DNA of 64,000 nucleotides from Leptotrichia wadei (GCF_007990445.1 NZ_AP019841.1:1922001-1986000), one strand, 5' to 3'. Counted from the stretch's first letter, positions 55,710 through 64,000 are shown. The notes: generated by a model from the letters alone, not told the origin. Numbers and translations are program-made.

Positions 55710-55785
55710 TGGAGCGGGAGACGAGGGTCGAACTCGCGACATTCAGCTTGGAAGGCTGACGCTCTACCAACTGAGCTACTCCCGC
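55710..55785 (-). tRNA. tRNA-Gly (TCC)
   Basis: Acceptor GCGGGAG/CTCCCGC with encoded CCA; the anticodon loop CTTCCAA gives TCC. Confidence 0.96.
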
Positions 55786-55798
55786 AAAACTTCTAAAA

Positions 55799-55875
55799 TG
55801 GTCGGTGTAGCAGGATTTGAACCTGCGACCCCCTGCTCCCAAGGCAGGTGCGCTACCGAACTGCGCTATACACCG
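55799..55875 (-). tRNA. tRNA-Pro (TGG)
   Basis: Acceptor CGGTGTA/TACACCG with encoded CCA; the anticodon loop CTTGGGA gives TGG. It is the first tRNA of the operon. Confidence 0.96.
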
Positions 55876-55928
55876 TCCCTTCAACAAGTGATTTTTTCAT
55901 TTTCATCAATCACTCTCGGACAAGGAAT

Positions 55929-55957
55929 ATAATATCATAATTTCAAATTAATGTCAA
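55929..55957 (-). promoter_or_regulatory. Promoter of the tRNA operon
   Basis: TTGACA and TATTAT with exactly 17 bases between, about 55 bases before tRNA-Pro. Confidence 0.85.
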
Positions 55958-56019
55958 CACTTTTTTTGAATTTTTTTTACATATTTCTAAATTTAACTAA
56001 AATCCAGTTTTATAAAATA

Positions 56020-56062
56020 TGCTCAAACCCCTTTAAAATATAATCAATCTGGAGTTTGAGCA
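56020..56062 (-). terminator. Terminator after the GspE-like gene
   Basis: TGCTCAAAC pairs with GTTTGAGCA, followed on the minus strand by TATTTTAT. It ends the glmU to gspE run. Confidence 0.8.
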
Positions 56063-56108
56063 AAACAAATATAATTTCAAAAAATTTTATAATACTGATT
56101 AATAATTT

Positions 56109-57317
56109 TTAAAAAATAATAGTTCCCTTTTCTCTTTCAAAAATCAATTTCTTTTCAATTTTTTCATTAGCATCTTCCATAAAATCAATAAAACACTTCT
56201 GATTTTCATATTTTTGGTTTAGAGTCTTCAATTTATTTTTAGTTTCAGATCCAAGGTGATTGTCCTCCTTCAAAATATTTCGTACATCTTGATTTAACAC
56301 GAGTATTTCATTTATTGAAATTCTTCCGCTATATCCGCTAGAACATTCATCACAGCCTTCTCCCATGCACTTCTGACATCTTTTTCCAACTAGCCTCTGT
56401 CCAATAACTCCAATTAATGAATCTAGTATCAAATATTTCGGAATTCCCATATCCACTAGCCTAATTAACGTAGAAACAGCATCATTTGTGTGAATTGTGG
56501 AAATCACAAGATGTCCTGTCAATGCAGCTCTTACAGCTATTTCTGCAGTAATTTCATCTCTAATTTCAGAAATTACAATAATATCAGGATCATTTCTCAA
56601 TGTGGCTTTCAAAACTTCAGAAAATGTTACTCCAATTTCTTGATTTACCTGTATTTGAACAGTTCCATTAATTTTGCTTTCAACTGGATCTTCTACGGTT
56701 ATGATTTTTTTTCTTCCATCATTTAGCATATTTATTAGGGATTTTAATGTTGTAGATTTCCCAGAACCTGTAGGCCCGCTTACGAGAATCATTCCATATT
56801 TTCTATCTAAAGTTTCATTTAACATTTTAATGCTTTGACTTGAAAATCCCAATGTTTCAAGTTTTATATCCTTTAAATAATTTTCCAAAATACGTAAAAC
56901 CATAGTCTCCCCGCCAGCTGTCGGCATATAGGCAGCCCTTATATCATAACGTTTATTTGTATTTTTTGCATTTAATAAAAAAGAAAAGCTGCCATCTTGT
57001 GGCTTTCTTTTCTCTGCAACGTTCATTCCAGCCAAAATTTTCATTCTGGCAATAATTTCTGTAATATTTTTTTCAAGAACTTTTCTATTCACTGCTTCAT
57101 ACAATTTCTGGCTTTCTTTCAGATAGCCGTCAACCCGGTATTTTATTTCCATTCCTTCCAGCAAGTCAAATTTCACGTGAATATCACTAGCCCGCTCCTT
57201 AAATCCAGTCTTTACAATTTCATTTAAATAAGAAACAGTATCTTTTGATAAAAAACTATTTTTTTTATTATCGACAACATCCTTTAGTTTTGCCTTTTCA
57301 ATTATTTTTTCATTCAT
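56109..57317 (-). CDS. GspE/PilB-family secretion or pilus ATPase
   Basis: A 402-residue ATPase of the type II secretion/type IV pilus assembly family. Walker A is ILVSGPTGSGKSTTLKSLIN, the Asp box is TVEDPVESKINGTVQIQVNQ, Walker B is NDPDIIVISEIRDEITAEIA, and the His box is TGHLVISTIHTNDA. The zinc-binding tetracysteine is present (CQKCMGEGCDEC), which favours GspE/PilB over PilT. It lacks the long N-terminal MshEN domain of full-length GspE. No other pilus or secretion gene is in the window; it sits at the end of a housekeeping run, so its partners must be encoded elsewhere. Confidence 0.9.
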   Translation of the reverse strand: MNEKIIEKAKLKDVVDNKKNSFLSKDTVSYLNEIVKTGFKERASDIHVKFDLLEGMEIKYRVDGYLKESQKLYEAVNRKVLEKNITEIIARMKILAGMNVAEKRKPQDGSFSFLLNAKNTNKRYDIRAAYMPTAGGETMVLRILENYLKDIKLETLGFSSQSIKMLNETLDRKYGMILVSGPTGSGKSTTLKSLINMLNDGRKKIITVEDPVESKINGTVQIQVNQEIGVTFSEVLKATLRNDPDIIVISEIRDEITAEIAVRAALTGHLVISTIHTNDAVSTLIRLVDMGIPKYLILDSLIGVIGQRLVGKRCQKCMGEGCDECSSGYSGRISINEILVLNQDVRNILKEDNHLGSETKNKLKTLNQKYENQKCFIDFMEDANEKIEKKLIFEREKGTIIF

Positions 57318-57354
57318 TGTCCTCAATTTTCCCTTCCCGCTTTTATATTTTCAA

Positions 57355-57828
57355 TTATTTCTTTTTCACAGTTCCGCTGCTAAACTCCTCCAGCACCAAT
57401 TCTGTCTGTTTTTTCAATGTTTTAAACAATCCCTTTTTAATTAGATTGTACCACTTCAAAGTCGCACGTTGAGCATCAATCCCTTTTAATGTTTCCTTTA
57501 GCTGCAGTTTAAAAAAGTCAACTTCTTCGTAAGACAATTTTACATTTTTAGTTTTTTCCTTTTTATTTGCCTTTGTAATTTTAACTTCATTTTCCAAATA
57601 TTTAAAGAAGTTAAATACATTTGGCAGCTGTTTTTCATATTGGCTCATCATTTTTCTCATTTCCTCAATCAGTTTTACCAAATAACTTCTTGACATTTTT
57701 GAAAATGTAACATTGACTTTTCTTTTTCCTTTTCCAATTTTTTGCACAAGCTGCTGCATTTTAGCCTGTGATTTTGCATTTATTAAATCCATATTGCTAA
57801 CAGTATTTGGATTTACCATTTTTGCCAT
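57355..57828 (-). CDS. Hypothetical Lys-rich helical protein
   Basis: A 157-residue basic protein predicted to be all helical (SRSYLVKLIEEMRKMMSQYE, VDFFKLQLKETLKGIDAQRA), with no signal or membrane segment and no cysteine. It lies between tsaC and the GspE-like ATPase with short gaps and has an AAAGGAG site. I recognise no family; a partner of the ATPase is possible but unsupported. Confidence 0.65.
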   Translation of the reverse strand: MAKMVNPNTVSNMDLINAKSQAKMQQLVQKIGKGKRKVNVTFSKMSRSYLVKLIEEMRKMMSQYEKQLPNVFNFFKYLENEVKITKANKKEKTKNVKLSYEEVDFFKLQLKETLKGIDAQRATLKWYNLIKKGLFKTLKKQTELVLEEFSSGTVKKK

Positions 57829-57849
57829 AAATTCTCCTTTCTTTTTTTA

Positions 57850-58479
57850 TCATTTTAATTTTTTTACTATTTTCTCAAATAAAATATTACCTTCTCGTAA
57901 TAACGTAATCTCTCCATTTTCAAATTTTACAATTGTAGACGGCTTCCCTGTCAATTCTGATTCTTCATTTGGAATAACAATATCCACATTTTTTAGTAAT
58001 CCTTCACTTAAATCCTCAATTTTTTTAACCGAACTTTCACCTGAAATATTAGCGCTTGAAGTCAATAATATTCCTCCAGATTCTTTTATTATTTCCAAAG
58101 CAATTTTATTTTTGGGAATCCGAATCCCAACAGTTTCCATATTTTCATCAAATTTCCGTGTAAAATTACAATTTGCACGAAAAATGACTGTCAGCTCTCC
58201 TGGCCAGTATTCATTGAGAATTTTAGAAATTTTTTTCATATTTTCTTCAGTTTCATTTACCAGATCCTTCAAAATTTCCTTATTACTAATTAATGCGATT
58301 ATTTTTTTAGAAAAATCACGTTTTTTTATTTTATAAATTTTTTCAACAGCTTTCTTTTCAGGAAGAGAGCCAATTCCATAGACAGTATCTGTAGGAAATA
58401 CAGCAACTCCTCCATTTCTTAAAATCTTTATAGCTTTTTCAATTTTACTTTTTTTATCTTTATCAATCTTAGTCATCAT
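57850..58479 (-). CDS. tsaC: Threonylcarbamoyl-AMP synthase
   Basis: About 209 residues of the Sua5/YrdC/TsaC family: GGVAVFPTDTVYGIGSLPEK at the N-terminus with the KIKKRDFSKKI nucleotide-binding site, then ELTVIFRANCNF and GGILLTSSANISGESSV. It makes threonylcarbamoyl-AMP for the t6A37 modification of ANN-decoding tRNAs. The frame overlaps the end of prs; of several possible starts I take the ATG nearest to GATGGAA, and the true start could be a few codons away. Single-domain length indicates the TsaC type. Confidence 0.88.
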   Translation of the reverse strand: MMTKIDKDKKSKIEKAIKILRNGGVAVFPTDTVYGIGSLPEKKAVEKIYKIKKRDFSKKIIALISNKEILKDLVNETEENMKKISKILNEYWPGELTVIFRANCNFTRKFDENMETVGIRIPKNKIALEIIKESGGILLTSSANISGESSVKKIEDLSEGLLKNVDIVIPNEESELTGKPSTIVKFENGEITLLREGNILFEKIVKKLK

Positions 58480-59461
58480 TTCCATCATCAACTGGCATTT
58501 CAAATAAACCGCTTATTGGATTATTTGTAGCTATTCTAGTTATTATTTCTGCAAACATTTTACTTGTTGTCAATATTTTTAATTTATCGAATTTTTTATC
58601 TTCAGGCAATTGAATAGTATCTGTTACTACAATTTCAGTAAATGCTGATTTTTTTAATCTTTCAACTGCAGGATCAGAGAAAACAGCGTGTGTTGCACAT
58701 CCATAAACTTCCAAAGCGCCCTTGTCAATTAAAGCTTGAGCAGCATTGCAAATTGTTCCGGCTGTATCAATCATATCGTCAATCAAAATAGCTTTTTTAC
58801 CTTTTACATCACCAATAATATTCATAACTTCTGAAACATTCGCCTTGGCACGTCTTTTATCAATTATTGCAAGCGGTGTATGCAGCCAGTTTGCAAGTCC
58901 TCTAGCTCTTTTTACTCCACCAACATCAGGCGATACAACAACTGTATCTTCTGGGCTAAATCCGTATTTTATAAAGTGTTTTGCCAAAATTGGCAATGCT
59001 TCCATGTGATCCACTGGAATGTCAAAAAATCCTTGAATTTGTCTTGCATGCAAGTCCATTGTAATTACTCTTGTAGCTCCTGCAACTGTCAGCAAATTTG
59101 CAACAAGTTTTGATGTAATTGGCTCTCTTGGACTTGCCTTTCTATCTTGTCTTGCATATCCATAATAAGGAATTACAGCGATAATTTCCTTAGCTGAAGA
59201 TCTTTTAATTGCATCGATAAAGACTAAAAGTTCCATAAGGCTTTCATTTACAGGCTTTGAGGTAGACTGAACAATAAATACTTTACAACCACGTACACTT
59301 TGTTTCGCCTTTGCAAAAGTTTCTCCATCAGCAAATTTTACGATTTCAGCAGCTGATAAATCCATATCTAGGTATTTTACAATCTTTTCTGCCAATTTTT
59401 CACTTGATGTTCCTGCAAATACTCTAATTTTGTCTTTGTCTTCTTTGGTTAATGTTATCAT
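58469..59461 (-). CDS. prs: Ribose-phosphate pyrophosphokinase
   Basis: A 330-residue PRPP synthetase. FAGTSSEKLAEKIVKYLDMD, VFIVQSTSKPVNESLMELLV, IPYYGYARQDRKASPREPIT, MDLHARQIQGFFDIPVDHME and the PRPP-binding loop KKAILIDDMIDTAGTI are all conserved. It makes PRPP from ribose 5-phosphate and ATP for nucleotide, His and Trp synthesis. The internal ATG after AAAGGG is preferred to an upstream in-frame start that would overlap glmU. The order glmU-prs is common in Firmicutes. Confidence 0.97.
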   Translation of the reverse strand: MITLTKEDKDKIRVFAGTSSEKLAEKIVKYLDMDLSAAEIVKFADGETFAKAKQSVRGCKVFIVQSTSKPVNESLMELLVFIDAIKRSSAKEIIAVIPYYGYARQDRKASPREPITSKLVANLLTVAGATRVITMDLHARQIQGFFDIPVDHMEALPILAKHFIKYGFSPEDTVVVSPDVGGVKRARGLANWLHTPLAIIDKRRAKANVSEVMNIIGDVKGKKAILIDDMIDTAGTICNAAQALIDKGALEVYGCATHAVFSDPAVERLKKSAFTEIVVTDTIQLPEDKKFDKLKILTTSKMFAEIITRIATNNPISGLFEMPVDDGNDD

Positions 59462-59518
59462 TTTATTTCCCTTTCTCTCATTAATATTTTTATTTTTTTG
59501 AGATTTCCCTATTTCCAA

Positions 59519-60859
59519 CTATTTATTTTTTCTCTCTTTATTCACCTGTTTTGCCCTTCCAAAAGCAAGTGCTTCATCAGGAATATCCTTTGTAATTACT
59601 GAACCTGCAGCTGTAAGGACTTTATCTCCTATTTCTACAGGTGCTACAATTATTGAATTACTTCCAATAAATGCATTTTTTCCAATTTTTGTCTTATGCT
59701 TATTTTTCCCATCATAGTTACAAGTAATAGTTCCTGCCCCAACATTTGTATCTTGCCCAATCTCAGCATCTCCAATATAAGTTAAATGTCCTGTTTTTAC
59801 ACCTTTTTCAAGAGTAGCATTTTTTATTTCCACAAAGTTTCCAACATGTGCAGTTTCTTTTAAATACGCTTTTGGACGTAGATGCGCAAATGGACCAACA
59901 GTTACTCCTTGTTCAAGAATAGACTGCTCAACAACAGAGGCTTCTATTTTTACATTGTCTGCAATTACCGAATTTTCAATTCTAGTATTTCCCAAGATTT
60001 CACAGTTTTTTCCAATTTTGGTGTTTCCTTGAATTGTAACATTTGGATAAATTATAGTATCTTGCCCAATTTGAACATTATCTTCAATGTAAGCTGTATC
60101 TGGATCAATCAAAATCACACCACTATCCATCAGTTCAACATTTTTTCTATTTCTCAAAATTTTCTCTGCCTGTGCCAACTGAACTTTAGAATTTACTCCC
60201 AAAATTTCATCTTCATCTTCAATTTGAAAACTGTCAACATTGTAGCCTTCACTTGTTAAAATCTTTATGGCATCAGTTAAATAATATTCACCTTTTGAAT
60301 TATTATTGTCAATTTTCTCTATCGCATAAAGCAAACTTTCATTTTTAAAAATATAGACTCCTGTATTAATTTCATCTATTTTTCTCTCATTTTCATCTGC
60401 TTCCTTTTCTTCAACAATATTTGAAATTTTTCCATTTTCCTTAACAATCCGTCCATATCCAAACGGATTCTTAACTTTACAGGAAAGTACAATACAGTCA
60501 AGTTTTTTCTCATCAAAAGCATCTTTTAAGTTTCTTAATGTTTCTTCCTTTAAAAGAGGCGTATCTCCACAAGTGATAAGCACATCTTCACCATATTCCC
60601 TAATTTTATCCTTTGCAATTAAAATCGCATGTCCTGTTCCAAGCTGCTCCCTTTGCGTAACAAAATCAACATCTCCCATTTCAACCAGCACATCTTCCTT
60701 TTTATGCCCCAAAATAAAGACATTTTTTTTATTCCCAATATTTTCAAGAACATCTACAACTCTTCTAATCATTGGAACACCATTTACCTTATGCAAAACT
60801 TTAGACTGCTCAGACTTCATTCTAGTCCCTTTTCCAGCCGCCAAAATTACCGAAATCAT
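59519..60859 (-). CDS. glmU: Bifunctional GlmU (UDP-GlcNAc synthesis)
   Basis: A 446-residue GlmU. The N-terminal uridylyltransferase motif is VILAAGKGTRMKSEQSKVLH; the C-terminal half is a left-handed beta helix of hexapeptide repeats (IGKNCEILGNTRIENSVIAD) with the acetyltransferase site HVGNFVEIKNATLEKGVKTG followed by LTYIGDAEIG. It makes UDP-N-acetylglucosamine for peptidoglycan and lipid A. GGAGG precedes the ATG. It is the first gene of the glmU-prs-tsaC-hypothetical-gspE run. Confidence 0.97.
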   Translation of the reverse strand: MISVILAAGKGTRMKSEQSKVLHKVNGVPMIRRVVDVLENIGNKKNVFILGHKKEDVLVEMGDVDFVTQREQLGTGHAILIAKDKIREYGEDVLITCGDTPLLKEETLRNLKDAFDEKKLDCIVLSCKVKNPFGYGRIVKENGKISNIVEEKEADENERKIDEINTGVYIFKNESLLYAIEKIDNNNSKGEYYLTDAIKILTSEGYNVDSFQIEDEDEILGVNSKVQLAQAEKILRNRKNVELMDSGVILIDPDTAYIEDNVQIGQDTIIYPNVTIQGNTKIGKNCEILGNTRIENSVIADNVKIEASVVEQSILEQGVTVGPFAHLRPKAYLKETAHVGNFVEIKNATLEKGVKTGHLTYIGDAEIGQDTNVGAGTITCNYDGKNKHKTKIGKNAFIGSNSIIVAPVEIGDKVLTAAGSVITKDIPDEALAFGRAKQVNKERKNK

Positions 60860-60979
60860 CCTTCCTCCTTAATTTAATAATCAACAATTAAAATATTTGT
60901 CTTTAATTTTTACTCAAACTATACTTTACACACTAATTATATCAATTTTTTCTAATTTATGTCAAATGATAAAAAAATT

Positions 60980-61378
60980 TTATTTATTTTTCTCCTCACT
61001 CTCACTATTATGATTCAAATGAATTCTCAAAGCTTCTAGCGAAATTTGAATTTCCAAAAGTGAAAATAATAGTGAAACTATCAACGATACAAGACTTATT
61101 CCAAAACTTATTTTCCCAATAAAATCCATTTGAAGAAATAAAAACAGCATAGAAATGGCACACATTAACAGACTTGAAACTCCAAAATACTGCATTTTTT
61201 TTATATAATTTAGCCTTTTTCTCAAATTTTTAACTTGATAAAACTCATGCTCCACTTCCCCGCTTGAATCCATCTGCCTCACAATCGCTGTAAGTGCCAG
61301 AAACCTATTTGTGTATGCAAGCAAAAGTAAAGATACGGTAGGAAAAAGAACTGCAGGTGTAGTTATTTCCAAAGTCAT
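60980..61378 (-). CDS. DUF2721-family membrane protein
   Basis: A 132-residue protein matching DUF2721 in the N-terminal signature ITTPAVLFPTVSLLLLAYTN followed by RFLALTAIVRQ. It has one N-terminal and two later membrane segments, the pair around MQYFGVSSLLMCAISMLFLF. Function of the family is not known. It is monocistronic by layout, with about 110 bases before the glmU run on one side and about 300 before gpmA on the other. The ATG after GAAGG is preferred to an upstream GTG. Confidence 0.8.
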   Translation of the reverse strand: MTLEITTPAVLFPTVSLLLLAYTNRFLALTAIVRQMDSSGEVEHEFYQVKNLRKRLNYIKKMQYFGVSSLLMCAISMLFLFLQMDFIGKISFGISLVSLIVSLLFSLLEIQISLEALRIHLNHNSESEEKNK

Positions 61379-61387
61379 ATTTTTCAC

Positions 61388-61698
61388 CTTCCTTTAAAAT
61401 TTATTTTTATTCTAAAATCCATTTAAAAATAAAAAAATATTTTATTTATTTGATAACAAAAAGTTTTAAAATACTGCTAAATAAAAGCCAACAGAAATCT
61501 ATTACTAAATAAAAAATATGCCTAATAAACTGATAAAAATTAATTAAAATTAGAGTTTAAATAAATAGACCAGTTGTTTTAAGTTCAATTTTAAAGCAGT
61601 CCTGCTACAACATTAGTTTCAAGCTTGTATTTTTAAAAAATACAAAAAACGCAAGGATTATTTAAATTCATCCTTGCTAAAATTATATCATGCTTTAA
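61388..61698. other. Gap between DUF2721 gene and gpmA
   Basis: No gene is visible. It holds a type C half-site (TAAAATCCATTTAAAAATA near 61414), a piece resembling type A ends (TTTTAAAGCAGTCCTGCTA near 61590), and the gpmA terminator. Confidence 0.6.
61643..61677 (-). terminator. Intrinsic terminator after gpmA
   Basis: GCAAGGAT pairs with ATCCTTGC, followed on the minus strand by GTTTTTTG. Confidence 0.88.
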
Positions 61699-62385
61699 CT
61701 AAAAAGAATCTGGTGATGAAACAACGTTCAAGTTTTCATCTATTTCAAAAATTAATGGTTTTCCAGTTGTTAAGTTTAATTTCAAGATATCTTCATCTGA
61801 AATATTTAACAAATATTTTATTAATGCTCTCAAGCTGTTTCCATGAGCCGCTACAATAACATTTTTACCTTCTTTTAAGCTTTTTGAAATATCTGAATGC
61901 CAGTAAGGTAAAACTCTTGCAATTGTATCTTTCAAACTTTCTCCAAGTGGTGCTTCTTCATCAGTTAAATCTGCGTATCTTCTATCTGATTTTGGATAAT
62001 ATTCACTTGATTTGTCAATTGCAGGTGGTGCAACATCAAAACTTCTTCTCCAGATAAGCACTTGGTCATCTCCATATTTTTTAGCAGTTTCTGCTTTATT
62101 CAATCCTTGTAATGCACCATAGTGTCTTTCATTCAATCTCCAAGATTTGTAAACTGGAATATACAATTCATCCAATTCTTCCAAAACATAATTTAAAGTT
62201 TTGATAGCTCTTTTTAAGTAAGAAGTATAAGCAACATCAAAAACTAATCCTTTTTCCTTTAATGCTTTTCCTCCAGCTTTTGCTTCTTCAACTCCTTTAG
62301 GACTCAAATCCACATCTTTCCAACCAGTAAATTTGTTTTCCAAATTCCATTGGCTTTCACCATGTCTGATTAATACTAATTTCAT
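61699..62385 (-). CDS. gpmA: 2,3-bisphosphoglycerate-dependent phosphoglycerate mutase
   Basis: A 228-residue dPGM, exactly the usual length. The catalytic His lies in [20 protein letters not shown], and [20 protein letters not shown] and [17 protein letters not shown] complete the active site. It interconverts 3- and 2-phosphoglycerate in glycolysis. AAGGAGG fixes the start, 14 codons inside the longest open frame. A deleted IStron copy lies about 60 bases upstream and may carry or displace its promoter. Confidence 0.97.
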   Translation of the reverse strand: MKLVLIRHGESQWNLENKFTGWKDVDLSPKGVEEAKAGGKALKEKGLVFDVAYTSYLKRAIKTLNYVLEELDELYIPVYKSWRLNERHYGALQGLNKAETAKKYGDDQVLIWRRSFDVAPPAIDKSSEYYPKSDRRYADLTDEEAPLGESLKDTIARVLPYWHSDISKSLKEGKNVIVAAHGNSLRALIKYLLNISDEDILKLNLTTGKPLIFEIDENLNVVSSPDSF

Positions 62386-62442
62386 AAGTTTCCTCCTTAA
62401 AATAATATTTTTATTAATGTTACGCATTTTATGCTTAAAAAC

Positions 62443-62755
62443 CTGAACCTCCCACGACTAAAGTCGCAGGGTTTTAAAATCTTTAAAAGTATTTAAAAAT
62501 TTTCTAAGAAGTTTGATAGCACAACAACTATCCTTATTCTTTTAGGCGTGTTCAGCTCGCCCCTATTGTATAGGACAACATTTAAGTCCACAACTTTACT
62601 TTTCTTTAGAATATTTAATACTCCATTACAGTCTTCAATCAAAGATATTATATTACATATTCTACATTTTATCTACTAAAATTTTTCCATATGCTTACTA
62701 AATTTTCGTGCAATTCATCTCACAACTAAAATTCCGAGTATTCTTGCACTATTTC
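62443..62755 (-). mobile_element. Internally deleted IStron copy (about 313 bp)
   Basis: Both ends of the intact IStron are kept: after a flanking TTTAT the minus strand starts GAAATAGTGCAAGAATACTC, with GATGAATTGCACGAAAATT, and it finishes with the 3' end of tnpB (NRGELNTPKRIRI in frame), the CGACTTTAGTCG stem-loop and terminal TTCAG. The P-Q-R-S ribozyme core and most of tnpB are gone, so it can neither splice nor encode TnpB, but it could be moved by a transposase acting on the ends. Confidence 0.85.
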
Positions 62756-62765
62756 ATAAACTTTT

Positions 62766-62872
62766 TTATATTTAATTGCAGCAAAACTGCTTTAAAATTG
62801 AACTCAAAAGTTACAACTGGTTATTTATTTAAACTCTAATTTTAATTAATTTTTATCAGCTTAATCTTAAAA
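62766..62872. repeat. Type A MITE-like repeat, diverged
   Basis: It contains AGCAAAACTGCTTTAAAATT and AACTCAAAAGTTACAACTGG and ends near TTATCAGCTTAATCTTAA, a diverged match to the type A consensus. It fills the gap between the IStron relic and the next gene. Confidence 0.6.
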
Positions 62873-62878
62873 AATCAA

Positions 62879-63166
62879 CTATTTTTCTTCAACTTCCACA
62901 ACTGTTTCTGAAACAGCTGTATTTGTAGATAATTCTTTTTCAGCAATTAAATCTTCAAGACGTTCTTTTGTTGTCATCAATTCTTCAAGATTCATGTTAT
63001 CGTAAGTTGCTTCTGAAGATGTTTTTATATTTATTCCTTGTTTTCTTAAAAAACTGTCAACTTTGCTTTGATTTTTTTTGTATAAATAGTAACCAACTGC
63101 AACTGTTCCTACTCCAACTGCCGCTCCCACTAAATGCTCTTTCTTTATATTTCCGAATTTTATCAT
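62879..63166 (-). CDS. Small membrane-anchored hypothetical protein (95 aa)
   Basis: A 95-residue protein. After IKFGNIKKE comes one hydrophobic segment, HLVGAAVGVGTVAVGYYLYK, then a charged helical tail (LEELMTTKERLEDLIAEKEL) rich in Glu. It would sit in the membrane with the tail in the cytoplasm. GGAGG precedes the ATG. It is downstream of the HMA-like gene on the same strand, and the two may act together. I recognise no family with confidence. Confidence 0.7.
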   Translation of the reverse strand: MIKFGNIKKEHLVGAAVGVGTVAVGYYLYKKNQSKVDSFLRKQGINIKTSSEATYDNMNLEELMTTKERLEDLIAEKELSTNTAVSETVVEVEEK

Positions 63167-63242
63167 TTTATTACCTCCAAATTTTTAATTTATTTATTAT
63201 ATTTTTTCAAATAATTATATATTAATATTTTTTTATAACTAT

Positions 63243-63294
63243 GTGAATTACTCCTACTTGTAGAATCTGGTGATTTCTTGATATCTTTTGTTAA
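63243..63294 (-). mobile_element. Micro-element derived from the second tnpB family (about 50 bp)
   Basis: On the minus strand it reads TTTAACAAAAGATATCAAGAA, like the left end of the 34-35.7 kb element, and runs after about 25 bases into GTAGGAGTAATTCAC, like that element's right end. All internal sequence is absent. Confidence 0.6.
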
Positions 63295-63317
63295 ATTCTT
63301 TTACTTTAAATCACAAT

Positions 63318-64000
63318 TTATTTCAAAGCTATATATTTATCATCCGAATCTTCATCTGATCTCTTGCTAAAGAATATATGATCTATTAAATCACTTACAT
63401 TCTCAATAGTTTTATCATTTTTCACATCCACAACATAATGGAATTTCCCATTTTCAGCTTTTAACCGATAAATTCTCACTTCTTTATTCGATACATTATT
63501 TAATACAAGGTGTCGTCCAAAAGTTGTAAGCCACATAAGTGCTATTGCTGTAACTGATCTATTCGCCATATAGGATCTTAAAAGATACAATGCTGGTAAA
63601 ATTTCAATGTCAAAGAAACCTTTTCTTTGTGTTTCCATATAGGCGTGTTCCATAATTGCCGCTGTTGTAAGTCCCGCTGTAAAATTGTTTATATCCAATT
63701 GTAATTTTTCAATTTTACTTTTTCCAAGTCCGTACAAGAAAGAAAGCAAAATCGCAGCTCCAGAATATACAGACAACGAATCTATTGATTTTTCCTCAAA
63801 ATCTTCCACTAATTTTACCGAAGTCATGCCGTGCTCAACTGATAATGCTGTCGCAGTTCGATAAATCACTTCATCAATCGTAATTTCCTCTGGCTCAAAA
63901 GTTATAAGCAATGTATTTATAGTTTTATTATATCGTAAAGCTGTACTTTTTGCTCCAACTTTTATTGTTTCAAAAAATTTTTTTGTGTCAATAATTTCGT
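63318..64000 (-). CDS. HMA-like domain membrane protein (5' end beyond window)
   Basis: The open frame continues through the right edge; about 227 residues are visible, reading upstream of the first in-window TTG as VGAKSTALRYNKTINTL. The N-terminal part has the beta-alpha-beta pattern of a heavy-metal-associated (HMA_2-like) domain without the CxxC (TLLITFEPEEITIDEVIYRT). A middle part has weakly hydrophobic helices (AAILLSFLYGLGKSKIE; RSVTAIALMWLTTFGRHLVL). It may be an accessory or N-terminal part of a metal-transport system. The assignment is tentative. Confidence 0.5.
   Translation of the reverse strand, partial: EIIDTKKFFETIKVGAKSTALRYNKTINTLLITFEPEEITIDEVIYRTATALSVEHGMTSVKLVEDFEEKSIDSLSVYSGAAILLSFLYGLGKSKIEKLQLDINNFTAGLTTAAIMEHAYMETQRKGFFDIEILPALYLLRSYMANRSVTAIALMWLTTFGRHLVLNNVSNKEVRIYRLKAENGKFHYVVDVKNDKTIENVSDLIDHIFFSKRSDEDSDDKYIALK

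Noticed and set aside
55588-55887. A 99-residue minus-strand frame
   Set aside because: It covers three tRNA genes (Pro, Gly, His) and is an artefact of reading through them.

Overview
The window is a very AT-rich chromosomal segment of a Gram-negative anaerobe, most probably Leptotrichia or a close relative in the Fusobacteriota. The evidence is an OmpA-type outer-membrane protein, Firmicutes-like metabolic genes (sufCBDSU, glyQ/glyS, class 1A PyrD), L-lactate permease, glycyl-radical chemistry, IS200/IS605-type tnpB elements and many short palindromic intergenic repeats. The genus is inference; no rRNA gene is present. Coding is mostly on the minus strand.

Layout, left to right. (1) 1-6 kb: a surface-polysaccharide block with a partial exported phosphatase/nuclease-like gene, a GT32-like glycosyltransferase, a GNAT acetyltransferase, a membrane protein and a Wzy-like polymerase. 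The glycosyltransferase is interrupted by a complete IStron, that is a group I intron fused to a tnpB transposon. (2) 6-12 kb: trxB and trxA face an ArsR-rhodanese regulator across a palindromic operator; then cobU, 5-formyl-THF cyclo-ligase, a candidate small RNA and an exported spherulin-4 protein. (3) 12-19 kb: the suf Fe-S operon (sufC-B-D-S-U), split between sufD and sufS by a HinfI-like restriction-modification pair with its own promoter. (4) 19-24 kb: rel and a 45-aa membrane protein, a DeoR regulator and a fructose-6-phosphate aldolase-like gene. (5) 24-28 kb: two candidate RNAs, then a glycyl-radical enzyme with its activase. With the aldolase and DeoR gene these resemble the E. coli ybiW/ybiY/fsaA set.

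(6) 28-36 kb: an EF-G paralogue, a TPR/Sel1 protein, pyrD, a sirtuin, and a GH1 phospho-glucosidase whose 5' half has been replaced by a second tnpB element. (7) 36-41 kb: ilvE, an S1 protein with seven S1 repeats, an HPr variant, a CGGC protein and ompA. (8) 41-47 kb: glyQ and glyS separated by a two-gene module, an OLD/AAA_21-type ATPase and a small protein with an ExK nuclease-like motif; this is the best candidate for an undescribed defence system. (9) 46-56 kb: lspA, ileS, lactate permease, tex and a five-tRNA operon (Pro-Gly-His-Lys-Leu). (10) 56-64 kb: the run glmU-prs-tsaC-hypothetical-gspE, gpmA, relics of both tnpB element types, and a partial HMA-like gene.

The main result is that removing the IStron exactly between a TTTAT motif and its terminal TTCAG rejoins the two glycosyltransferase pieces in frame. 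The gene may therefore be functional through RNA splicing and should not be treated as a simple pseudogene.
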